Part shown: positions 35,113-43,514 of the stretch, piece by piece
Numbering within the stretch: position 1 is the stretch's first letter
How the letters are laid out: every line of letters begins with the position of its first letter
NCBI GenBank assembly: GCA_003184365.1
Contig: NKYR01000018.1
Coordinates: 1-64,000 of the forward strand
Reading direction: 5' to 3'
DNA length: 64,000 nt
Origin: Evernia prunastri
Lineage: Eukaryota; Ascomycota; Lecanoromycetes; Lecanorales; Parmeliaceae
Made by a program: the position numbers and the translations under genes
Notes under the pieces: model-generated
What the model was told of the DNA's origin: nothing
What the model saw: only the letters and a program-made list of their open reading frames with translations
The model's database searches: none

Positions 35113-35592
35113 ATGCCCTCCTCATGCAAAGACATCCGTACATCCCCCTCCCCCCTCACCTTCCAACCCTCCCCCCATCTTCCCCCNCCCCCCCCCCCCC
35201 CCCCCCCGGCTTACCAACCCCCAACTAACCCTCCCCTCCCCTCCTTTTCAGGCGCGGCCCTAGCAACCTGCCTGCAAAACTCCGACTGCGTCCTGATCTC
35301 GCGCAACACGCCCGCCGACTGCCTGCGCCCCCCCTTGGTCGACGGCCTCCCGACGCGCTGCCGGCAGCTGAAGAAGGGCTACGGCGAGTGCAAGCGGGGC
35401 ATGATCGACATGCGGAAGCGCTTCCGGGGCAACCAACCCGTGGCCGTGAGCAAGGAGCTCGAGGGCGAGAAGGGCGGGCAGCTCTACGGCGGGGCGAGGG
35501 CGGTGGGGGAGGAGGGGATCGGGGGCGTGGGGAAGGCGGAGGTGGATCTGGTGGAGGGGGCGGATGGGGCGTTGAGGAAGAGGGAGGGCTAG
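35113..35592 (+). CDS. PET191: Cytochrome c oxidase assembly factor PET191, 121 aa
   Basis: Exons: 35113-35137 and 35252-35592. The start MPSSCKDIR, then CLQNSDCV, NTPADCLR, LPTRCRQLKKGYGECKRGM and DMRKRFRGNQP reproduce the twin-CX9C-type Pet191 family (human COA5): a small protein imported into the mitochondrial intermembrane space and needed for complex IV assembly. The conserved core ends near residue 80; the remaining Gly/Glu-rich tail is variable. The first exon is only 25 nt. The 114-nt intron contains a long C run interrupted by an N (35187), so its true length is uncertain, but coding sequence is unaffected. Confidence 0.93.
   Translation: MPSSCKDIRTSPSPLTFQPSPHLPXPPPPPPPAYQPPTNPPLPSFSGAALATCLQNSDCVLISRNTPADCLRPPLVDGLPTRCRQLKKGYGECKRGMIDMRKRFRGNQPVAVSKELEGEKGGQLYGGARAVGEEGIGGVGKAEVDLVEGADGALRKREG
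35182..35207. repeat. Poly-C run with an undetermined base
   Basis: Five C, an N at 35187, then twenty C, all inside the PET191 intron. The N marks an assembly uncertainty typical of long homopolymers. Confidence 0.95.
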
Positions 35593-36156
35593 GGGAGGGG
35601 GAGATTGTGCTGCGGAGTGGTTGGCGGTGCTTGGTGGTTGCGGTTGTTGGGGCTACGGGTTGCAATGGGCTACATACTCTCCCTTTCCGTTGTCTGGTCG
35701 GGTCTACTTTAAAAGGCTGTGGGTATGGTCGTTCAGGTAAAATGTGCTTCCGGGGAATCTCGTCCAGTGGCTGACTGTATGTGTAAGGACGATGAACCAT
35801 TGGACAGCCTAACCATCATACACTCTGCCCTTCCAACGTTCTACAGTCCGAGTCCATCCAGATATCAACTACAAAGTATGACCAATTCTTAGTTTGACTG
35901 GCCGTGCGTCGGATACGTTGTTTTTGGCTGTGTCTTGAGCGCTTCACTGTTCCTTCTTTAGCTCCTCGTTGGATTTGCCATGCAATGCAATCATGGCGCT
36001 TGAGGAAATCGCTCAAGCGCGTGGTGAAATATATTGGCCCCCGGACTGATAACATATTCCTCGGCGCCAGCCTCGATGATGTCTCTTGCTATAAGAAGGA
36101 AATTCACCCCCCACTCCTTGTTCTTTGGACACGAGCGCCGTCCTTTCGATAACTCG
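35593..36156. other. Intergenic
   Basis: No gene recognised. The last part is presumably the promoter of the secreted-protein gene. A frame entering from 36034 has the more plausible start inside it at 36157. Confidence 0.45.
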
Positions 36157-37561
36157 ATGGCTCGGTGGCTAGTCCTCTACAGCCTATCCATACTTCTCAT
36201 CCGTATAGCTTCATCCGATGTGGCGCCAGCCCCCGAACAAGGTATTAACGACAAAAACTCGCTGGGCCCGTCCGTCTCTAAGAGCGACGCCCCAATTATT
36301 AAAAAAACCTCGTCGTCGGATCTTTCCTGGCCAGCCCCGTACGCTCCTGCTATGCCGATTAAGAACAGCAGATCTCTAACAACAACGGAGAACATGCTTA
36401 ACTTGACTACTGTTAATCTTGAAGCACGGATGATCCAATGCACATCGGCTTACGGCTCGGGTCTGAACATTGCCAGTTGCCAAGAGGCCTGGGAGCTACT
36501 GCCCACGTCCTCTACCCGTCGAACCTTTGGACAGCGGGTAGAGGGAAATTTTGATGTTCCTCTTCCGTTTCGGGTTCTTAGCCGTCAGTATGACCACAAT
36601 CAGTGCTCTGCAATCGATTCTGCGCATGCTCCTGCGCACTTTTGCTGAGATCGTAGGCCAGATGACGGTCTATGCGCGGTTGACATCACAAATAAAAAGG
36701 GTGTGGTCTCTGACACAGCGACGGCCGACGAGCTCTCTCAAGCTGCGGCAGGTGTTCTTGACCAGTGTGTAAAGGGCTATATGCAACAAGGCGGCGTTGC
36801 GGTAAATATAGGTAAGAAAGACGGTTGAGAGATTCGATAGAACAGAATCGGGCTTCGTGTTTGGAGACACCAACAGCTTTATTACGGGTACAGCTGACTC
36901 TGCCTTGCCCTCGCAGGCGAAAACGGAGGACTCGCCATACGAATCGTCCTGTATAACCCTTCAAACGTCCAATGTGGGGGAACCGGACCACCCTCGGGAT
37001 CCTGTCGCTCGGTACTGGATAGGATGCCTGCGTCGTATGTGTGATTCCGAACTGGCTATTTCCTTGTCATAATGTGGATATGACATGAAAAATGTGCTGC
37101 TTGAGCAACGATTCTTTTTGGCGAAAGAAGGGGTGAATGCTGACTTGGAAGTGTGGAAGCTATAATAAACAACTCTTCGGCCCGCGCGGCAAGGGGATTG
37201 AGAAACTGGAGGTAGAGCTTCCACAGTCTTTCTCTGAACGTAAGGAGCTTTCATTCATAGCCGTTGAGGACTTTGTTAACAGTATCAATGCATATAGCGT
37301 CTAGACGATGCATTATCACGGTAGACACCATCCAGCCCATTTCAGCGACGTGGTATACGTTATATATTGCGGCCGCGGCCATTGATGCGATCTGTGTCAG
37401 ACGAGGCTTGGTGGGAGTCATGGACCATCTTGGTGAGAGCTACCACATAGCTCATCGTCATAACAAGCGTTAAGGCTGATCCATTTTTAGGTAGCGATGG
37501 CAGCCTCTCTGTCACCATCGGAGATAGTGTCCCTCTAGTGGATATGGTGGCCTTTTCATAA
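36157..37561 (+). CDS. Predicted secreted fungal protein, 330 aa
   Basis: Proposed exons: 36157-36583, 36662-36811, 36917-37038, 37152-37239, 37298-37432 and 37491-37561. The product begins with a signal peptide (MARWLVLYSLSILLIRIASS), then a Ser/Pro-rich stretch and a domain with spaced cysteines: IQCTSAYGSGLNIASC, DGLCAVDI, NVQCGGTGPPSGSC, SRRCIITVD, WYTLYIAAAAIDAICVRRG and a final DGSLSVTIGDS. I remember this order from an uncharacterised secreted family of plant-associated and saprotrophic ascomycetes. The weak point is the third intron: the frame needs donor GTGTGA at 37039 although a stronger GTATGT sits four bases upstream. Using GTATGT would break the frame, so either the weak donor is real or the copy is damaged. 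Confidence 0.62.
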
Positions 37562-37786
37562 GGTCCTGTCTTAAGGCGAAAGCTTCCTTGTTCACGCAAT
37601 AATGAGCGTATCGATGGAGCCGACCTTAATGACAGACAGAATCCTGCCCGCCAAATTTGGATTGAAAGAACCGTAGACGAAGCTTTATATAGCTCGTCTC
37701 ACGATGAAATGAGTGAAAGTCCAAGTCAGACAATTGGAGGTAGCGGTAACGCAACGTCAAGACGCAAAATCATACGCTCAAATCCT

Positions 37787-39070
37787 TCATGCCTGTAGTG
37801 GCATGCCATTTCTCTTTTGGAAGTCCTCTCCCACAGCATATCCCAATCCTTGACACCTCCCCAGCTCATCGAAGCCCGTACCTACCACCTGCTCAGTAAC
37901 CCACCTGGCGGTTTTCGTATGCAAGGTTGCTTCCCTGTCAATTCCACAATCGACTTCTGATTTCCCCGTAGCGAGAGCCTGGAATACCACTAACTGATCC
38001 TGCATATACTCGTCTACACATCCGCCATGCTTCATTTCCCTCTTAAGGTCTTTCATGACCTTTGACACTAACTTCTCGCACGCTTGCTTCGTGCCTAAGC
38101 CTCGCATCTTCTCGTCGAACAACCAATCGCGTCCAAGTCTGTAACCATGCGAAGTTTCCGCAACAAGGAGAAGATACAGACGCTTCTCACTCCCAGAATT
38201 CTCGTCTACAGGAAACAGTATTTCAATTTCAGGGTCGTACGCAAGCAACTGTGCAATCACTGTGTCTCTGACGATTTTCCTGGCTGCAGCTTCTGGTGCA
38301 AGAACTGAGACGTGGACTTTGGCTAACTCGCCTCTATCCTGGAAAGAGAATGTGGAGAGTATAATTGCGGGAGGCAAGGGCTCGATATCAAACGTCACAC
38401 TGCCAACCTCGGTTCTTCCGGTGCTCCAGCCTCTTTTGTGTAGCATTGTTGTGATCGGAGGGACGTTCAATTTTTGAGAAAGCATCGGTAGGAGAACCTG
38501 GGAGATGTATTCGATAGATGAAGAATTGCTTACGTTCGTGCCGCCTTCGATGGTGACACGAAGCGGTATGGCTGTCTTCTGACCTTCCATACTGGAGCAG
38601 TTGGACAACAGGAGACATGGGAGTATTGCTTGCAAAACTAAGAGAATGGATCCGGGCGATGACATTGGGATGTGAGACTGGCGTCGGACCAATTTACCAC
38701 TGTCAAAGATGTCTTCCCACATGCCTTCCTCCTCGTTTTTCTTTGTTGCGCTTTGCTCAACGTGACCCCTATTGATGCTAGCCCCCGCTCCAGTTCTGGA
38801 GGGTCTAAAAACCAATTGCCTACTTTTCACCTCCATGCCTTCAGTCGTCGCGGCGGTGGCGCTAGCTAGCCATTTCAGTCCGGCAAGATGGGAAGGTTTC
38901 AGGCCCGAAACCTTCCCTGGCCGTTTACCTCTAATGTCAGTGACATGAATTGGTATTTGCGTCAGTGAAGAGAGCGAGAGCGCCAAACGTAGTAACTGCC
39001 CTCCCCCTTCGAGAGTAGTGCCATCAAGATGTATTGGGATTGGGAGTTTCGAAGACATTGGGTTGAACAA
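37787..39070 (-). CDS. RNA 3'-terminal phosphate cyclase-like protein, 427 aa
   Basis: Single exon. The start may be the first Met (MFNPMSSK) or the second, four residues on. Family features: LDGTTLEGGGQLLRLALSLS near the N-terminus, IRGKRPGKVSGLKPSHLAGL, then IEGGTNVSNSSSIEYI, LHKRGWSTGRTEVG, EILFPVDENSGSEKRL and CVDEYMQDQLVVFQALA. These are RtcA-type cyclase landmarks (ATP-dependent conversion of RNA 3'-phosphate to 2',3'-cyclic phosphate) rather than the 18S rRNA-processing paralogue RCL1. The position where I expect the adenylated His of bacterial RtcA appears to be Tyr 355 here, so activity is uncertain. No signal peptide or TM. Confidence 0.85.
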   Translation of the reverse strand: MFNPMSSKLPIPIHLDGTTLEGGGQLLRLALSLSSLTQIPIHVTDIRGKRPGKVSGLKPSHLAGLKWLASATAATTEGMEVKSRQLVFRPSRTGAGASINRGHVEQSATKKNEEEGMWEDIFDSGKLVRRQSHIPMSSPGSILLVLQAILPCLLLSNCSSMEGQKTAIPLRVTIEGGTNVSNSSSIEYISQVLLPMLSQKLNVPPITTMLHKRGWSTGRTEVGSVTFDIEPLPPAIILSTFSFQDRGELAKVHVSVLAPEAAARKIVRDTVIAQLLAYDPEIEILFPVDENSGSEKRLYLLLVAETSHGYRLGRDWLFDEKMRGLGTKQACEKLVSKVMKDLKREMKHGGCVDEYMQDQLVVFQALATGKSEVDCGIDREATLHTKTARWVTEQVVGTGFDELGRCQGLGYAVGEDFQKRNGMPLQA

Positions 39071-40499
39071 GTACCTAAGAAGACGGTGGTGTATATTAAA
39101 GAGTAGATGTTTGAGCCAAAATGATTAAATGCAGATTCAATGGTAAGAACGTTGGCAGGAACGAAAGCTCAGAAGCGAAAGCATGGAGAGGTGCGATTTT
39201 GTTCTTGCATTCAGATGAGTGGTTTCTTTGGTGTGTTGCTTGTGACTCAACCGGGTATTTCTGAAAATGAGTCAGTATGAGGCTGTACAGTAGAGCAACT
39301 AATACTCCAATCCGAAGCACTCTAAGTAATTATTTTCGGTCTCAAGCCTTCAAAAAAAAAACAAGGTAACTAGACTTGTAGAGAAGAGACAAGATGAGAT
39401 TATCATCATCTTCTTTTTATACAAATGAGATTGCAGTGAGAGAATCAAAATGCGGCCCGAATAATGCAGCACGAAGGCGTATTACCTGTCCCTACCTATT
39501 CTATGCCAAGACCATCATCTTTTTGAAAGTACCTAAAGTAAGTACGAGAGTACGGAGTACTCTATTTTTATTCTCATTAGACCTCCGTAAAAGCAGCTGT
39601 TTGCGCAACCAGCCAAGCCGGCAACAGCTAGTCTGCTGCCGATAGCTGAACTCGATATGTATGTATAGTTGAAATCGAGATCGCTTCTCAACTCTGACAG
39701 TACTCGTAGGCCTTTGATGAGCCGATCAAATTTTGGCCATGACCATATGTGGAGGAAATGTCCGCTCTTGGTGCAGCAGGCGCGAGACGAGGTCCTAAGA
39801 TCAGTCTCTAGACATGATAACCCCGATTTCCGAGCCGCACACGGAACTCCAATTCACGAGACTTTCCGCCTTTACGAGTAACCTTGAACATTCTGCGTCG
39901 ACAAGGCATGGAGGACCTGAGACGTGCTTCGCAACCCGTCTCCAATTTGTTGACATTGACCCTCGTCTCCGCTGTCCGCCATCTAGTATTTCTAAGCATC
40001 GCTTGTTCACGATAGGTGACAATGATCTTCTAAACGGCACCTGCTGTCCGAGTCGAAGGGCAACAAGAATTTGCTTTTTAGATTCTGCGCATCTTGCTTG
40101 TCTGCCCCTTCTCTTCCACTGAACGTGAGTAGTGGGTAGAAGTTACTTACCTACCGGGAGTATTAAAAAGAAAAAACGACGGCAAAAGTGTTTCAATCCA
40201 CCGGATATATTCCCGAGATATCTCATGTTTCAACCGTGTGCTCTTGCGCGCCTGTCATCTTGCAGCCGCAATCATTAGCGCTACCAGATATCCCCAATTC
40301 CCCATCGACTTCCAAGTGTCTATCTATTCTTAGTCTCTTTCGGTCGTCAGTTTTCAATTGCGGGCTCTGATTGAATTATCGTTTCTGTTTGCCCATTGCT
40401 TTCCCTATATTTGCTCTTCGTACTAAAGATGGCATGGCATCGCCCTGCAAGGAACCCTAAGCTCATTGCCCTCGAATCACTGATTTCCTCTGTTGTGGG
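39071..40499. other. Intergenic
   Basis: About 1.4 kb without a supported gene. Frames of 80-102 codons at 39394-40122 on both strands overlap each other and carry no motif. There is an A run at 39353-39361. Confidence 0.45.
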
Positions 40500-41677
40500 A
40501 TGCTGGACGCTGTCGAGCCCATGAACGACGCGGCGTGGACACAATGGAAGGCATTGCACCATCAGACCAAGGATCTGTCTCCATGGCTCACCGAAGACAC
40601 CCGAGCTGAGCACCTACGGGTATCAAGTCATGGAGCCCCCCCAGCCTCTTCATCAAAACACGCCTTGACGCAGATATGGACAAGCGTACAGCAGAGACGT
40701 TGGAAAGTGTTGGCTGTGATCGCAGCCATATGCAGGTTCGATACCTTCCACCCTGCGATGATGGACTTTCATGATCTAGCATATTTACTTTCCTTCAAGT
40801 ATATACGTTCTAGCGGCTATCCCTGCTTATCTACCAGCAAAACGGCCACCGAAGGAGCCAGAGCCGGCGCCTGTACGAGTGCAAGGAATCGCAACGTTCA
40901 ACGACTACGCCGCTCAAGGAGGTACAGTATGCTCAAACTCGAACAGATCTACCTCTGCAGGTGAGCTATTCCTCCATCTCCCATTAGCCCTAGCATCCTG
41001 ATATCATGGAGGAGCAGTCACTGATCACGTTCACACAGACAATACCAACATGTTCGCCGCCGGGGCCGGTGACATAAGCAAGGACATCTCTACAGGCTTA
41101 TGCACCGGTAGCCAGCCGAACATGGACTTTCAATACAACACTAGCGTTTGGTCTGCCATCCCCTCTCATTGCCAGCATCATCATTCTTCTCGCTACACCC
41201 AAGATAAACCCTCCCTCACGATGCCTCATCTGACCCGAAATCCTCTTCCAGCACAGCCAACGGTGGCCAATATCCGTCCCCCAACTACGTGCCGCCTTCC
41301 TGCCCCCCGGCAGCAGTACGGTGCGGCACCTGCCACCGCGTCGACAACATCGGCTCCTACGGCTCCTCTTCCAACGACCAAATCTACGGAAGCGTCATCG
41401 TCGAGATCGTGGACGCGTGTCCGGCCGGCAATGCGCAGAATTACTGCAAGACGGACGTGCCGGCCGACGAACGGTGTGGGAGTAACCAGACCAATAGCTT
41501 GGACATGGATGTCGGCGCTTACAAAAACCTTACCGGGGGCGTGGATGGGGGTGTGGAGTGGGATACAGTGAGTCTTACAATGTTCCATGTGCGGGGGCAA
41601 AATTACTGATGAAGTTATCCAAGAGCCAACCCAATCTGAGGATTAACATCACGCTCGACGTACCCTGCCACAGTTGA
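40500..41677 (+). CDS. Expansin-like DPBB protein with N-terminal membrane anchor, about 292 aa
   Basis: Proposed exons: 40500-40735, 40800-40960, 41039-41150, 41252-41567 and 41624-41677. The first 75 residues are hydrophilic. RRWKVLAVIAAICSIYVLAAIPAYL, created across the first splice, is a single hydrophobic helix, so a type II membrane protein is likely. Next come ATFNDYAAQGGTVC, AGAGDISKDIS, YPSPNYVPPSCPP, RCGTCHRVDN, VEIVDACP, CKTDVPADERCG and TNSLDMD, the signature of fungal double-psi beta-barrel (RlpA/barwin/expansin-like) proteins. The end is PNLRINITLDVPC. Such proteins act on or bind wall polysaccharides. Uncertain points: start codon, first donor (GTTCGA) and third intron (alternative donor at 41108 with acceptor before 41257 also keeps frame). 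Confidence 0.7.
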
Positions 41678-42152
41678 AAGAAGAAGCACATACAGATTTT
41701 CCGTTATCCGGAACATTATCTACTGTTTCAGCAAGACATCACGTTATTTATGCTTCTGAACCTGAAAACCACAGGCCAACGAACGCCGTCCTAAGTCAAT
41801 TGCCAAGAAAAAGACTGGGAAACGATGAGGTCTATAGCAAACACTGATATAATATAACGCACCATGAACCCAATCGGTCATTGCCTGTGTTCCCAGGGAA
41901 TATATATCAGGAGCTGTACATAAAGAAGCGTTGCTTGTGAAACAATAAATACTCTACCGTATACCCCTTCGAATCGAAATCCTTGCTCTGCTGATTCGCG
42001 CCCGCTTCCGGCCTTCTCCCTTGCTTCTCCTCCCCGCCAATCGATCCCACGAGATCCATCATCTAAGCTCATTAAGCCCATATCCCAAGCCCGCAAGCGT
42101 TTCCAGCCACTGCCATTCGGCCCCAGCACCACACCAACCCCCCCTACCTCCC
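41678..42152. other. Intergenic between convergent genes
   Basis: No gene recognised. An 84-codon minus frame (41878-42132) has no motif. Confidence 0.45.
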
Positions 42153-42941
42153 TTAAGAAGTCAATAAGAACCCTCCATTCGTGTCGATCACCGACCCCGA
42201 CACGTTCCAGTCCCTCATGACGTAGAGATAACTCTCCGCCACATCCTCAGGCCTACCAATCTCCCCCGTCGTACACTTCCCCTTGATATGTTCCATGAAG
42301 CTCTCCATCTTCTCCCTCGGCATGCCGTCCCACAGCGGCGTCACCACCGCCCCGGGGCTGATCAGGTTCACCCTGACGGGCGCCAGATCGAGCGCCAGGT
42401 TCCGCATCATGCCGTGCAGGCCCGCCGCGTAGCCGGCCACGATCGACCAGTCCTTGTTGGGCTTCCGGCTCACGCTGCCGGTCGTCAGGGTGATGGACGA
42501 CGCGGGGCCGGAGTTGAGGAACCCAGGCGCGTGCTTGGCGAGCAGGAGCGGGGAGTTGAAGCGTACCATGGCCGCCTTCTGTATGGAGTCTAGGGTCGCA
42601 TCTTCCAGCTTGAGCGTGGCGAGATGGTCGCCGGCCGTGTGGACGATGTGATCGAACTTCGGCCCGCCGCATTGCTCAAAAAGTCTCTCTATGTTGGCTT
42701 CGACGGAGGAAGAAGACAGGTCGCAAGTGTAGCCCGCAATGCGGCCTTTGGCGCTGGGATAGGTCTTGAGGAGCTGGTCGATACTGGAGTCAATGCGGGC
42801 TTGTTGAGAGGACGAGATGATGACGGAGGCGCCGAATTCGAGGGAAGCTTCGGCCACGCAGTAGCCTATGCCAGAGCTGCCACCGATGACAAGAACGCGG
42901 GCACCGGCGAGCTTGTGGCTGTATTTTTTGCTGTCGGTCAT
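42153..42941 (-). CDS. Short-chain dehydrogenase/reductase-like protein, about 262 aa
   Basis: Single exon. The start is taken at MTDSKKYSHKLAG (42941); an upstream in-frame Met at 42989 would add 16 residues. Rossmann features: VLVIGGSSGIGYCVAEA (cofactor glycine motif), CDLSS, HTAGDH in the NNAG position, TLTTGSVS, and VNLISPGAVVTPLWDG after the active site. Where classical SDRs have YxxxK, the sequence reads GYAAGLHGM, so the catalytic Lys is Leu. I recall the same GYAAGLHG in related fungal proteins, so this is probably a family trait, not decay. Substrate unknown; activity may be altered or absent. Confidence 0.85.
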   Translation of the reverse strand: MTDSKKYSHKLAGARVLVIGGSSGIGYCVAEASLEFGASVIISSSQQARIDSSIDQLLKTYPSAKGRIAGYTCDLSSSSVEANIERLFEQCGGPKFDHIVHTAGDHLATLKLEDATLDSIQKAAMVRFNSPLLLAKHAPGFLNSGPASSITLTTGSVSRKPNKDWSIVAGYAAGLHGMMRNLALDLAPVRVNLISPGAVVTPLWDGMPREKMESFMEHIKGKCTTGEIGRPEDVAESYLYVMRDWNVSGSVIDTNGGFLLTS

Positions 42942-43514
42942 GATGGGGGGGTCGGATGATGATGGACGGTGGCTTGGCTGTAGAATCAATTGTGTTTGGT
43001 GAAGCTATAGAAGAAGAAGGACAGCTGTGGGCTTATGATGTATACGAGAAGAGAAAAGAGTATGTCAAGAAAGAGGAGGAGAAAATGCAATTGAGAAAAA
43101 GAGGACGGAATTATCGGCATTAAGCAGAAGTAAATCCTTTCTTTGGTGACGTATTCGCTGGATAAGTCGTCCGGCAGATCACAGTCGTGCACAGTAACAT
43201 TTTAGCCTAAGGTACACCATGTTAGAGGGACGGATTAATACCTTAGTGTACCTTAATAGAAGGTGACCAAAGTAAAAAAGCGTACTTAAAAGAAAGGGGA
43301 AAGGGTAACTCCGAGGACGAGGACCAGATGGCCAGACAAGCGGTATGAAGGACTAGAAGTGGTAGTGCCTCCTCACTCAAACACATATATGGTACGGCAG
43401 GAAGCAATGGAACAAGATCAAAGCTTGTCCCACAAAAAGTATAGCGGTTTGAAATATTAACAGCTGATAAATTTCAGCAGACGCTAGATTTGATACATAG
43501 ACTGATATCCTAGT
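42942..43514. other. Intergenic, SDR promoter and EMC1 3' flank
   Basis: No coding gene recognised. It contains the inverted repeat at 43208-43255. Confidence 0.5.
43208..43255. repeat. 10-bp perfect inverted repeat
   Basis: TAAGGTACAC at 43208-43217 and its exact reverse complement at 43246-43255, with 28 bp between. It could be a hairpin, a dyad binding site or the ends of a tiny decayed insertion. Confidence 0.75.

Noticed and set aside
35225..35800. 191-codon minus-strand frame
   Set aside because: It is antisense to PET191, composed of Pro/Arg/Ser runs from G/A-rich coding DNA.
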